Source of the DNA: Diphasiastrum complanatum
Taxonomy: Eukaryota > Streptophyta > Lycopodiopsida > Lycopodiales > Lycopodiaceae
Length of the DNA stretch: 64,000 bases
Assembly (NCBI GenBank): GCA_029204225.1
Contig: CM055092.1
Span: forward strand, 99,463,460 to 99,527,459
Direction of reading: 5' to 3'
Within the stretch, counting starts at the first letter, position 1; each line of letters opens with the position of its first letter. Under the pieces are notes generated by a model, which was not told where the DNA came from, made no database searches, and saw only the letters and a list, made by a program, of their open reading frames with translations. Below, piece by piece: positions 32,955 to 44,466 of the stretch. Position numbers and translations under genes: made by a program.

Positions 32955-34114
32955 TGGTTGGCTTCTATTTATAGTAAGTATTCCATTTTTGGTGATATTT
33001 GGATGTTTGATCAAGTTCTAGCATGATTTTGCATTGCTTTGTTGATCAAATGTTACTAACCTTTGTTTTGTGAGTTGAACTTGTGGATCAAAAGCATATT
33101 TCAGGTCTATTGAAGATCAGAGGCTGAAAAGAAACTATTTTGGATCAGATCATAACACCTAATCATTTGTGATTGTGAGGCTTGTGCATATTCAATACTA
33201 ACAATGTTCTTTTCAATCCTATTGTTGACAATCTCCATTCTTGGATGAACACTCTCCTTAAGTGGATGAAACTTCTCCTTAAGTGGATGACAAATGCTCT
33301 TTTGAGTGAGTTGTAATTCTCCTAAAGGCTGAGCAAAGCTCCCATTTGGATGAAAGATCCCCTTTTTTGGGTGAACATATTGTAAGCTCCATTGTGAAGA
33401 GCATATTGTAAAGATTGTCATCAATTTTGGCATAAATTTTGGTGTACTTTGTTGAGCATGTAAGTAACTCTCCTTATGTAATTTGATTGGAGCATTTGCT
33501 GGAAGGTGTTAACCATTATGCAAGTGTGTTTTCAGGTTCTTAACAGGTTGAGGAACATTCTCATGTGAAGTGATCTTAGATCTACATCTAAACACCAAGA
33601 TTTGACAAGATAGTGAAGCTAGTCTTGTGATTCACTAAGTGTGCTCATTCATTCACCTCTAAATCTTGTATTTATCACTTGCTGGAGTTTATAAACTTTT
33701 AGAAGTGTGGTTTACATGTGGTTTTACAGGTTGAATCAATATCTTAGTGTGTTGATCATATGTTGATCAAGTTTGTTCATTACTAGGTAATCTTGGCATC
33801 CTAGTTTTGGGTATTTTCTAAGAATGCAAGTAACTCTTCACACCATAACTTGATTTGGTCACTTGCTGGAAAGTTTGAGAGCTTAAGCAAGAGTGTGTTC
33901 AGGTTGGTTTGATTTTGTAATCCATTCTTAGTGTGTGCAAAGTGTTGCATGTGTTTCAATCTTCCTTTCTATGCTTGGAAACCATCTAGGTTCAAGATAG
34001 AAGTGTTTTAGGGTCCTAAATCTTCATAGATCTCTTTATCTATCATTTGTTGAGAGAAAAGTGAGTGCTAAGTGCTTTAGGACAGAACCTAAAAGTTGAA
34101 GAAACATTAGAATC
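32955..34114 (+). other. Long untranslated leader with repeated intron-like modules
   Basis: 1,160 nt without a long plus-strand frame. Three related modules end near 33,535, 33,729 and 33,902. Each has CTTGCTGGA or TTTGCTGGA followed 40-50 nt later by TTTTCAG, TTTTACAG or TGTTCAG and then GTT. Two begin with ATGTAAGTAACTCT or ATGCAAGTAACTCT. A GGATGA...CTCCTTAAGT motif is repeated at 33,240-33,300. The same leader, of identical length, lies at 38,732-39,891. Confidence 0.7.
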
Positions 34115-37100
34115 ATGGCTTCCAATGGTGGGATCATGCTAGAGTCTAGTGAAAGGTTGAGTTCATCAAACTACTCTACTTGGAAAGTGAGGATGGAGTC
34201 CTTACTTGAGTTGAATGAACTCATGGACATAGTTGCAGAAATTGAAGAGAGACCTCTCACACTTCAAGACCAACAAAGGTTTGATAAGAAGGCCAAAAGG
34301 GCTCTTCATATCATTAAAATGAATGTTACAAATGAACTTCTCAAGGAAGTTGGAAAGTGTCAAAGTGCAAGTGAGGCATGGAATGCCTTAAAGAAGCTCT
34401 TTGAATCAAAGTCCACATCTAGGGTATTGACCCTAAGGAGACAAATATTTTCTAGTAGGCAAAGAGAGGGTGAAAGTGCTCATGCATTTATCTTGAGAGT
34501 TAAGTCCCTAAGTGATGATTTAGCATGCATTGATGAGAACATAAAAGATGGTGAAATAGTCCAAGTTATGTTGAATGGTTTGCTAAATGAACATGCTAAC
34601 CTTGTGCAAAGTTTTGCCATTCAAAGAGTCTTGCCAAGTGTGGTTGACTTGCAAGAAATCTTATTGGCTGAAGAACATAGGTTGCAATCAAAGCTTGATG
34701 GTGCATCCTTGCAAGGTGGAGGTGAAGAGGCTTTCTTCACAAAAGGCAAATTCAAGGGCAAAGGTAAAGGCAAAGGGAAATGGTCCAAAGGTGGTAACTT
34801 TGATCATGATGATCACTCTTCCTCTTCCTCTTCTACTAAGAACAATAAGTCAAAGTTCAAGTGCTTTTATTGTGGGATAAAAGGTCATTTTGCAAATGAA
34901 TGTTATAAGAAGAAAAGAGAGCAAGGAGAGAGGCAAGGAAATCTTACAATAGATGAGGAAGAACATAACACATGTGAATCACTTGTTATGACTTCAAGTT
35001 TGTTAGCCAACATAGATGATAATGATCCTTGGTGGATTGATAGTGGAGCCTCATCTCACATGACAAGACATAAGGAATACTTTACATCCTTATTGTCTTA
35101 TGAGGGAGAAGGTAACATCATCTACACTGCAAATGATGGTCAATGTGACATCAAAGGCATAGGCACTATTCCTATTTCCCTTTCAACAAATAGGAAAGCA
35201 AATCTTGAAAATGTTTTGTACATTCCTTCAATCACTAAGAATTTGCTTAGTGTAAGTCAAATGATTGACAAAGGACTTGATGTGGAGTTCATTGGAGATG
35301 CATGTTTGATAAGTAAATGTGGATCCTTGATTGCTCAAGGTAGGAGGCATGGTAAACTTTTCAAGCTTGATGCATGTGTGATCTCTAATCATGAAGGATG
35401 TATGGCTAGGGAGCAATTGACAAACCAAGAAGTTTGGCACAAGAGGTTGGGCCATCCCAACTTCAAATCTTTGGAGGTAATGGCAAAGAAAGAGCTTGTT
35501 CTTGGTCTCCCTAAAAGTCTTGTTGCAAACAATAGTGTTTGTGAACATTGTGCCTTGTCCAAATCTCATAGACTTGCTTATTCTAGATCTACTTCTAGAT
35601 CTAAAGAAGCTTTTCAACTTGTGCATTCTGATATTCATTCTTCTAGTACAACTAGCAATGGTGGGGCAAAGATGTATGCAACTTTCATTGATGACTTTAG
35701 TAGGTATACTTGGATCTATCTTCTTAAAAGTAAGGATGAAGTGTTTGCTGCATTTGTCAAGTTCAAGAATGAAATGGAAAACCAATTCAATACAAAGATC
35801 AAATGCTTAAGATCTGATAATGGAGGGGAATACACCTCAAATAGGTTCAAAGACTTTTGTATAGCACATGGGATTAAGAGGGAGATGTCTAGTCCTAGGA
35901 CTCCACAACAGAATGGAGTGGCCGAGAGGAAGAATAGAACCCTTTGTGAATGTGCCAAGGCAATGAGACTACATGCTAATCTTGCTAAGTCTTTTTGGGG
36001 GGAAGCTTTAGCATGTGCTAACTATCTATGTAATAGATGGACAAGTGCTTCCTTGGATGGTAAAACTCCTCATGAGGTTCTTTATGGTAGAAGGCCGAGT
36101 GTCAAGCATTGTAGGATCTTTGGATGTACATGTTTTGTCAATATCACACTTGATGATAGAACTAAAGAAGATCCTTCATCAAAGAAGGGTGTGTTTGTTG
36201 GCTATAGTGAAGTAAGCAAGGCTTACAAAGTGTACATTCCTTCTACAAAGAAAGTTGTCATAAGTAGGGATGTCATCTTTCATGAAGAGAATGTTTCCAA
36301 TGTTGTTGATGTTGATGTTGATGTGCCTACTAATCATCATGATGTGCAAGATGTCTTGGATGAAGATGGAGATGCCACTCCAAAGCAAACTTCAAGGAAG
36401 ACTCAAAGGCAAAGGGCTAAGCCATCAAGGCTAACCTATGATGAAAAAGGAAAGCAAGTGGTGGACAACTCTAACTTTGCTTTTCTTACCTCTTTTGATG
36501 AACCAACTTGTGTAGGTGAAGCAATTCAAAAGAAGGAATGGATCCAAGCCATGGATCATGAGCATCAAGCACTCATCAAAAGCAACACATGGAGGTTGGT
36601 AAAGCTTCCAAAGGACAAGAAGGCAATTGGTTGTAAGTGGATCTTCAAGATTAAGACAAATCAAGATGGATCAATCAACAAGTACAAGGCAAGGTTGGTG
36701 GCAAAGGGGTATGCTCAAGAATATGGTATTGACTATGATGAGACCTTTGCACCCGTGGCAAAGATGGTAACTATTCGAATCCTAATCTCTCTTGCAACTC
36801 TTTATGATTGGGATATGTGGCAAATGGATGTTACTAATGCCTTCTTGAATGGTGATCTTGAAGAAGATATATACATGGAGCAACCCGAGGGCTATGTTTC
36901 ACATGATGAGCCTAATCATGTGTGCTATCTCCAAAAGAGTTTGTATGGGCTAAAGCAAGCACCAAGGAGTTGGTATGCTAAGCTCAATTCCTTCTTACTT
37001 TCTCAAAACTTTGTTATGAGTGAGTATGATCATTCTCTCTACTTTAGATTGAATGAAAATGATATCACTTTACTTTTGATCTATGTTGATGACATTATCT

Positions 37101-38068
37101 TAAGTGGTGGTAACAATCTAGATATAGATGAAATCAAGATGGCACTCAAAAGAGAGTTTGAAATTCAAGATCTTGGTAAACTTCATTATATCTTAGGAAT
37201 AGAGATTATTAGAACTTCTAAATCTACATTCATATGTCAAGAAAAGTATGTTAACTCTATTCTAAAAAGGTTTCATATGGAAGATTGTAAAGTTGTTTCT
37301 ACTCCTATGGAATCAAATGTAAAGCTAACTACAAGAAGTAATGAAAGATCCTTCAAGGACATTACTCTCTATAGAAAGCTAATAGGATCTCTTATATGGT
37401 TAACCATCACAAGACCTGATCTAAGCTTTGTGGTTGGTAAACTAAGTCAATTTATGCAAGATCCTAGTGAGGCTCATTGGAAGCTAGGAAAGAGAGTACT
37501 TAGATACATCTCGGGATCTAGAGATTTTGGCATCTTGTATGGAGGTACTACACCTAACCTTTGTGGATTTTCAGATTCAGATTTTGCAGGTGATCAAATG
37601 GATAGGAAGTCAACAAGTGCCTTTGCAATCTATCTTGGAGATGGAGTGGTCTCATGGCTATCAAAGAAGCAACCAACTATCTCTCTATCTTCCACCGAAG
37701 CCGAGTACAAGGCATTAACAACATGCACCAAGGAGATTCTTTGGATCAAGAGGATGTTATTGGATCTTCACTTGCTGGAACCAGAGAAGACTCCAATCAT
37801 ACTTTGTGATAACCTTTCAGCCCAAAGCTTGGCAAGCAATCCTGTTTTTCATGCAAGGAGCAAGCACATTGAGATTGCTCACCATTTTGTGAGAGATCAA
37901 GTCATTGCCAAAGAGGTGGAGCTTCAACATGTCTCTCCAAAGGAGTGTGTGGCTGATATCTTCACCAAACCATTGGGAAAGGACCTATATTTAATGCATA
38001 GATCTAATCTTGGAATGTGCTCAAAGACTATGTTGAAACTAGCATCCAATGTTGAAGAGGGAGTGTGA
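34115..38068 (+). CDS. Ty1/copia Gag-Pol polyprotein, intact
   Basis: 1,317 codons, ATG at 34,115, no frameshift. Gag (UBN2-type) covers residues 1-245, with the zinc knuckle CFYCGIKGHFANEC at 250-263. Protease WWIDSGASSHMT is at 306-317 (catalytic Asp309). The integrase zinc region has His442, His447, Cys476 and Cys479; its core has Asp506, Asp568 and Glu604 (35-residue D-E spacing). Reverse transcriptase has QMDVTNAF at 903-910 (Asp905) and YVDD at 990-993. RNase H has Asp1154, Glu1195 and Asp1232, then RSKHIE at 1248-1253. This order (integrase before reverse transcriptase) is diagnostic of Ty1/copia. The TGA stop lies inside LTR 2, and the polypurine tract is inside the last codons. Translation as one polyprotein means Gag excess must come from another mechanism, unknown here. 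It appears competent to encode all functions. Expression is not shown. Confidence 0.97.
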   Translation: MASNGGIMLESSERLSSSNYSTWKVRMESLLELNELMDIVAEIEERPLTLQDQQRFDKKAKRALHIIKMNVTNELLKEVGKCQSASEAWNALKKLFESKSTSRVLTLRRQIFSSRQREGESAHAFILRVKSLSDDLACIDENIKDGEIVQVMLNGLLNEHANLVQSFAIQRVLPSVVDLQEILLAEEHRLQSKLDGASLQGGGEEAFFTKGKFKGKGKGKGKWSKGGNFDHDDHSSSSSSTKNNKSKFKCFYCGIKGHFANECYKKKREQGERQGNLTIDEEEHNTCESLVMTSSLLANIDDNDPWWIDSGASSHMTRHKEYFTSLLSYEGEGNIIYTANDGQCDIKGIGTIPISLSTNRKANLENVLYIPSITKNLLSVSQMIDKGLDVEFIGDACLISKCGSLIAQGRRHGKLFKLDACVISNHEGCMAREQLTNQEVWHKRLGHPNFKSLEVMAKKELVLGLPKSLVANNSVCEHCALSKSHRLAYSRSTSRSKEAFQLVHSDIHSSSTTSNGGAKMYATFIDDFSRYTWIYLLKSKDEVFAAFVKFKNEMENQFNTKIKCLRSDNGGEYTSNRFKDFCIAHGIKREMSSPRTPQQNGVAERKNRTLCECAKAMRLHANLAKSFWGEALACANYLCNRWTSASLDGKTPHEVLYGRRPSVKHCRIFGCTCFVNITLDDRTKEDPSSKKGVFVGYSEVSKAYKVYIPSTKKVVISRDVIFHEENVSNVVDVDVDVPTNHHDVQDVLDEDGDATPKQTSRKTQRQRAKPSRLTYDEKGKQVVDNSNFAFLTSFDEPTCVGEAIQKKEWIQAMDHEHQALIKSNTWRLVKLPKDKKAIGCKWIFKIKTNQDGSINKYKARLVAKGYAQEYGIDYDETFAPVAKMVTIRILISLATLYDWDMWQMDVTNAFLNGDLEEDIYMEQPEGYVSHDEPNHVCYLQKSLYGLKQAPRSWYAKLNSFLLSQNFVMSEYDHSLYFRLNENDITLLLIYVDDIILSGGNNLDIDEIKMALKREFEIQDLGKLHYILGIEIIRTSKSTFICQEKYVNSILKRFHMEDCKVVSTPMESNVKLTTRSNERSFKDITLYRKLIGSLIWLTITRPDLSFVVGKLSQFMQDPSEAHWKLGKRVLRYISGSRDFGILYGGTTPNLCGFSDSDFAGDQMDRKSTSAFAIYLGDGVVSWLSKKQPTISLSSTEAEYKALTTCTKEILWIKRMLLDLHLLEPEKTPIILCDNLSAQSLASNPVFHARSKHIEIAHHFVRDQVIAKEVELQHVSPKECVADIFTKPLGKDLYLMHRSNLGMCSKTMLKLASNVEEGV
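38054..38063 (+). promoter_or_regulatory. Polypurine tract, first internal region
   Basis: GAAGAGGGAG directly before LTR 2, the expected plus-strand DNA primer. It encodes EEG near the C-terminus, so it is under both coding and replication constraint. Confidence 0.9.
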
Positions 38069-38719
38069 AAATTGTCAACATTTCCTAGCTAGTTTGAGGC
38101 CTAAATTGGCTAAAATTGTAAATAGTTTTGGTTCTGGAGTTTTGCACGTGTGAACCAGGCCACAATGTTTTTATTTACTGTATTTTTTCAGTATGATGAA
38201 GTGTCAAACTTCATACCCTTCAAAATGAGACCATTTTGATGTATTTTGGTCATATAAGCCATTTTTAGCTATTTTTCCTATATAGGGAATATCTAGGGTC
38301 AAGTACCTTCTAGAGAGAGGAGAGAGATTCATCTTCCTCATCCATAAATAGTAGGGAAGTCGTGGAGAACAGGTTGGAGAAACCTTTTGTAATGCTTCAT
38401 TGAGATCAATAGATCATTGTCATTGTTTCTTCCTCCATTGAGAGCATTGTTGTGTGTATTGTCTTCAAGCTATTGTGTATGATCTTAGGTGCTTTCCAAA
38501 AGTGGTAGGCTGATGTATTATGGACTGTATAATGCTATTTTGGGCCGCACTTGATGTTTATGGAAGTTTCCATTTGTGGTAAATGCTTTTTGATCAAGTT
38601 CTTTGCATTCTAGGTAGCATAGAATGTGTTGCCAATTCCTAGCTTATGTAGTTTGGAGTGCAAGCATTCAAGCCAATGATCTTGGAGTTTAGATCCACTT
38701 AGGATCTGTATTTTTCACA
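38064..38719 (+). repeat. Composite copia element, LTR 2 (shared, central)
   Basis: 656 bp, because of one extra A (TTTTGTAATGC for TTTTGTATGC); otherwise it matches LTR 3 by eye. It serves as 3' LTR of the first internal region and 5' LTR of the second. Confidence 0.95.
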
Positions 38720-38731
38720 TGGTATCAGAGC
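38720..38731 (+). promoter_or_regulatory. Primer-binding site, second internal region
   Basis: TGGTATCAGAGC directly after LTR 2, followed by a leader of the same length as the first. Confidence 0.95.
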
Positions 38732-39891
38732 TGGTTGGCTTCTATTTATAGTAAGTATTCCATTTTTGGTGATATTTGGATGTTTGATCAAGTTCTAGCA
38801 TGATTTTGCATTGCTTTGTTGATCAAATGTTACTAACCTTTGTTTTGTGAGTTGAACTTGTGGATCAAAAGCATATTTCAGGTCTATTGAAGATCAGAGG
38901 CTGAAAAGAAACTATTTTGGATCAGATCATAACACCTAATCATTTGTGATTGTGAGGCTTGTGCATATTCAATACTAACAATGTTCTTTTCAATCCTATT
39001 GTTGACAATCTCCATTCTTGGATGAACACTCTCCTTAAGTGGATGAAACTTCTCCTTAAGTGGATGACAAATGCTCTTTTGAGTGAGTTGTAATTCTCCT
39101 AAAGGCTGAGCAAAGCTCCCATTTGGATGAAAGATCCCCTTTTTTGGGTGAACATATTGTAAGCTCCATTGTGAAGAGCATATTGTAAAGATTGTCATCA
39201 ATTTTGGCATAAATTTTGGTGTACTTTGTTGAGCATGTAAGTAACTCTCCTTATGTAATTTGATTGGAGCATTTGCTGGAAGGTGTTAACCATTATGCAA
39301 GTGTGTTTTCAGGTTCTTAACAGGTTGAGGAACATTCTCATGTGAAGTGATCTTAGATCTACATCTAAACACCAAGATTTGACAAGATAGTGAAGCTAGT
39401 CTTGTGATTCACTAAGTGTGCTCATTCATTCACCTCTAAATCTTGTATTTATCACTTGCTGGAGTTTATAAACTTTTAGAAGTGTGGTTTACATGTGGTT
39501 TTACAGGTTGAATCAATATCTTAGTGTGTTGATCATATGTTGATCAAGTTTGTTCATTACTAGGTAATCTTGGCATCCTAGTTTTGGGTATTTTCTAAGA
39601 ATGCAAGTAACTCTTCACACCATAACTTGATTTGGTCACTTGCTGGAAAGTTTGAGAGCTTAAGCAAGAGTGTGTTCAGGTTGGTTTGATTTTGTAATCC
39701 ATTCTTAGTGTGTGCAAAGTGTTGCATGTGTTTCAATCTTCCTTTCTATGCTTGGAAACCATCTAGGTTCAAGATAGAAGTGTTTTAGGGTCCTAAATCT
39801 TCATAGATCTCTTTATCTATCATTTGTTGAGAGAAAAGTGAGTGCTAAGTGCTTTAGGACAGAACCTAAAAGTTGAAGAAACATTAGAATC
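38732..39891 (+). other. Untranslated leader, second internal region
   Basis: Same length as 32,955-34,114 and apparently identical, including the three intron-like modules. Confidence 0.85.
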
Positions 39892-42800
39892 ATGGCTTCC
39901 AATGGTGGGATCATGCTAGAGTCTAGTGAAAGGTTGAGTTCATCAAACTACTCTACTTGGAAAGTGAGGATGGAGTCCTTACTTGAGTTGAATGAACTCA
40001 TGGACATAGTTGCAGAAATTGAAGAGAGACCTCTCACACTTCAAGACCAACAAAGGTTTGATAAGAAGGCCAAAAGGGCTCTTCGTATCATTAAAATGAA
40101 TGTTACAAATGAACTTCTCAAGGAAGTTGGAAAGTGTCAAAGTGCAAGTGAGGCATGGAATGCCTTAAAGAAGCTCTTTGAATCAAAGTCCACATCTAGG
40201 GTATTGACCCTAAGGAGACAAATATTTTCTAGTAGGCAAAGAGAGGGTGAAAGTGCTCATGCATTTATCTTGAGAGTTAAGTCTCTAAGTGATGATTTAG
40301 CATGCATTGATGAGAACATAAAAGATGGTGAAATAGTCCAAGTTATGTTGAATGGTTTGCTAAATGAACATGCTAACCATGTGCAAAGTTTTGCCATTCA
40401 AAGAGTCTTGCCAAGTGTGGTTGACTTGCAAGAAATCTTATTGGCTGAAGAACATAGGTTGCAATCAAAGCTTGATGGTGCATCCTTGCAAGGTGGAGGT
40501 GAAGAGGCTTTCTTCACAAAAGGCAAATTCAAGGGCAAAGGTAAAGGCAAAGGGAAATGGTCCAAAGGTGGTAACTTTGATCATGATGATCACTCTTCCT
40601 CTTCCTCTTCTACTAAGAACAATAAGTCAAAGTTCAAGTGCTTTTATTGTGGGATAAAAGGTCATTTTGCAAATGAATGTTATAAGAAGAAAAGAGAGCA
40701 AGGAGAGAGGCAAGGAAATCTTACAATAGATGAGGAAGAACATAACACATGTGAATCACTTGTTATGACTTCAAGTTTGTTAGCCAACATAGATGATAAT
40801 GATCCTTGGTGGATTGATAGTGGAGCCTCATCTCACATGACAAGACATAAGGAATACTTTACATCCTTATTGTCTTATGAGGGAGAAGGTAACATCATCT
40901 ACACTGCAAATGATGGTCAATGTGACATCAAAGGCATAGGCACTATTCCTATTTCCCTTTCAACAAATAGGAAAGCAAATCTTGAAAATGTTTTGTACAT
41001 TCCTTCAATCACTAAGAATTTGCTTAGTGTAAGTCAAATGATTGACAAAGGACTTGATGTGGAGTTCATTGGAGATGCATGTTTGATAAGTAAATGTGGA
41101 TCCTTGATTGCTCAAGGTAGGAGGCATGGTAAACTTTTCAAGCTTGATGCATGTGTGATCTCTAATCATGAAGGATGTATGGCTAGGGAGCAATTGACAA
41201 ACCAAGAAGTTTGGCACAAGAGGTTGGGCCATCCCAACTTCAAATCTTTGGAGGTAATGGCAAAGAAAGAGCTTGTTCTTGGTCTCCCTAAAAGTCTTGT
41301 TGCAAACAATAGTGTTTGTGAACATTGTGCCTTGTCCAAATCTCATAGACTTGCTTATTCTAGATCTACTTCTAGATCTAAAGAAGCTTTTCAACTTGTG
41401 CATTCTGATATTCATTCTTCTAGTACAACTAGCAATGGTGGGGCAAAGATGTATGCAACTTTCATTGATGACTTTAGTAGGTATACTTGGATCTATCTTC
41501 TTAAAAGTAAGGATGAAGTGTTTGCTGCATTTGTCAAGTTCAAGAATGAAATGGAAAACCAATTCAATACAAAGATCAAATGCTTAAGATCTGATAATGG
41601 AGGGGAATACACCTCAAATAGGTTCAAAGACTTTTGTATAGCACATGGGATTAAGAGGGAGATGTCTAGTCCTAGGACTCCACAACAGAATGGAGTGGCC
41701 GAGAGGAAGAATAGAACCCTTTGTGAATGTGCCAAGGCAATGAGACTACATGCTAATCTTGCTAAGTCTTTTTGGGGGGAAGCTTTAGCATGTGCTAACT
41801 ATCTATGGTAAAACTCCTCATGAGGTTCTTTATGGTAGAAGGCCGAGTGTCAAGCATTGTAGGATCTTTGGATGTACATGTTTTGTCAATATCACACTTG
41901 ATGATAGAACTAAAGAAGATCCTTCATCAAAGAAGGGTGTGTTTGTTGGCTATAGTGAAGTAAGCAAGGCTTACAAAGTGTACATTCCTTATACAAAGAA
42001 AGTTGTCATAAGTAGGGATGTCATCTTTCATGAAGAGAATGTTTCCAATGTTGTTGATGTTGACGTTGATGTGCCTACTAATCATCATGATGTGCAAGAT
42101 GTCTTGGATGAAGATGGAGATGCCACTCCAAAGCAAACTTCAAGGAAGACTCAAAGGCAAAGGGCTAAGCCATCAAGGCTAACCTATGATGAAAAAGGAA
42201 AGCAAGTGGTGGACAACTCTAACTTTGCTTTTCTTACCTCTTTTGATGAACCAACTTGTGTAGGTGAAGCAATTCAAAAGAAGGAATGGATCCAAGCCAT
42301 GGATCATGAGCATCAAGCACTCATCAAAAGCAACACATGGAGGTTGGTAAAGCTTCCAAAGGACAAGAAGGCAATTGGTTGTAAGTGGATCTTCAAGATT
42401 AAGACAAATCAAGATGGATCAATCAACAAGTACAAGGCAAGGTTGGTGGCAAAGGGGTATGCTCAAGAATATGGTATTGACTATGATGAGACCTTTGCAC
42501 CCGTGGCAAAGATGGTAACTATTCGAATCCTAATCTCTCTTGCAACTCTTTATGATTGGGATATGTGGCAAATGGATGTTACTAATGCCTTCTTGAATGG
42601 TGATCTTGAAGAAGATATATACATGGAGCAACCCGAGGGCTATGTTTCACATGATGAGCCTAATCATGTGTGCTATCTCCAAAAGAGTTTGTATGGGCTA
42701 AAGCAAGCACCAAGGAGTTGGTATGCTAAGCTCAATTCCTTCTTACTTTCTCAAAACTTTGTTATGAGTGAGTATGATCATTCTCTCTACTTTAGATTGA

Positions 42801-43816
42801 ATGAAAATGATATCACTTTACTTTTGATCTATGTTGATGACATTATCTTAAGTGGTGGTAACAATCTAGATATAGATGAAATCAAGATGGCACTCAAAAG
42901 AGAGTTTGAAATTCAAGATCTTGGTAAACTTCATTATATCTTAGGAATAGAGATTATTAGAACTTCTAAATCTACATTCATATGTCAAGAAAAGTATGTT
43001 AACTCTATTCTAAAAAGGTTTCATATGGAAGATTGTAAAGTTGTTTCTACTCCTATGGAATCAAATGTAAAGCTAACTACAAGAAGTAATGAAAGATCCT
43101 TCAAGGACATTACTCTCTATAGAAAGCTAATAGGATCTCTTATATGGTTAACCATCACAAGACCTGATCTAAGCTTTGTGGTTGGTAAACTAAGTCAATT
43201 TATGCAAGATCCTAGTGAGGCTCATTGGAAGCTAGGAAAGAGAGTACTTAGATACATCTCGGGATCTAGAGATTTTGGCATCTTGTATGGAGGTACTACA
43301 CCTAACCTTTGTGGATTTTCAGATTCAGATTTTGCAGGTGATCAAATGGATAGGAAGTCAACAAGTGCCTTTGCAATCTATCTTGGAGATGGAGTGGTCT
43401 CATGGCTATCAAAGAAGCAACCAACTATCTCTCTATCTTCCACCGAAGCCGAGTACAAGGCATTAACAACATGCACCAAGGAGATTCTTTGGATCAAGAG
43501 GATGTTATTGGATCTTCACTTGCTGGAACCAGAGAAGACTCCAATCATACTTTGTGATAACCTTTCAGCCCAAAGCTTGGCAAGCAATCCTGTTTTTCAT
43601 GCAAGGAGCAAGCACATTGAGATTGCTCACCATTTTGTGAGAGATCAAGTCATTGCCAAAGAGGTGGAGCTTCAACATGTCTCTCCAAAGGAGTGTGTGG
43701 CTGATATCTTCACCAAACCATTGGGAAAGGACCTATATTTAATGCATAGATCTAATCTTGGAATGTGCTCAAAGACTATGTTGAAACTAGCATCCAATGT
43801 TGAAGAGGGAGTGTGA
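39892..43816 (+). pseudogene. Ty1/copia Gag-Pol, frameshifted second copy
   Basis: Colinear with 34,115-38,068. The first frame, 39,892-41,811, covers Gag, protease and the whole integrase DDE core (to residue 638). A 29-bp deletion at about 41,808, flanked in the intact copy by ATG direct repeats, then shifts the frame and creates an immediate stop. The second frame, to 43,816, still encodes an undamaged integrase C-terminus, reverse transcriptase (YVDD) and RNase H. Coding differences seen by eye are His65Arg, Leu163His and Ser710Tyr, plus at least two silent changes. The product would be Gag-protease-integrase without reverse transcriptase, so this copy cannot replicate alone but could be mobilised in trans. 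Confidence 0.95.
43802..43811 (+). promoter_or_regulatory. Polypurine tract, second internal region
   Basis: GAAGAGGGAG directly before LTR 3, identical to the first tract. Confidence 0.9.
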
Positions 43817-44466
43817 AAATTGTCAACATTTCCTAGCTAGTTTGAGGCCTAAATTGGCTAAAATTGTAAATAGTTTTGGTTCTGGAGTTTTGCACGTGTG
43901 AACCAGGCCACAATGTTTTTATTTACTGTATTTTTTCAGTATGATGAAGTGTCAAACTTCATACCCTTCAAAATGAGACCATTTTGATGTATTTTGGTCA
44001 TATAAGCCATTTTTAGCTATTTTTCCTATATAGGGAATATCTAGGGTCAAGTACCTTCTAGAGAGAGGAGAGAGATTCATCTTCCTCATCCATAAATAGT
44101 AGGGAAGTCGTGGAGAACAGGTTGGAGAAACCTTTTGTATGCTTCATTGAGATCAATAGATCATTGTCATTGTTTCTTCCTCCATTGAGAGCATTGTTGT
44201 GTGTATTGTCTTCAAGCTATTGTGTATGATCTTAGGTGCTTTCCAAAAGTGGTAGGCTGATGTATTATGGACTGTATAATGCTATTTTGGGCCGCACTTG
44301 ATGTTTATGGAAGTTTCCATTTGTGGTAAATGCTTTTTGATCAAGTTCTTTGCATTCTAGGTAGCATAGAATGTGTTGCCAATTCCTAGCTTATGTAGTT
44401 TGGAGTGCAAGCATTCAAGCCAATGATCTTGGAGTTTAGATCCACTTAGGATCTGTATTTTTCACA
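43812..44466 (+). repeat. Composite copia element, LTR 3
   Basis: 655 bp, same termini as LTR 1. It ends TTTTTCACA and is followed by the ACAAA duplication rather than a primer site. Confidence 0.95.

Noticed and set aside
33107-33433. 108-codon minus-strand frame in the copia leader, repeated at 38,884
   Set aside because: Low-complexity text without motifs in a noncoding leader. Duplicated only because the whole element is.
35228-35785. 185-codon minus-strand open frame inside the copia polyprotein, with an identical copy at 41,005-41,562
   Set aside because: It is antisense to a clearly real Gag-Pol frame with conserved motifs. Its presence in both copies only reflects their near identity.
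38064-43811. Two independent adjacent copia insertions
   Set aside because: The central LTR is shared, with no 5-bp duplication or extra LTR between the internals, and the ACAAA duplication flanks only the outer LTRs.
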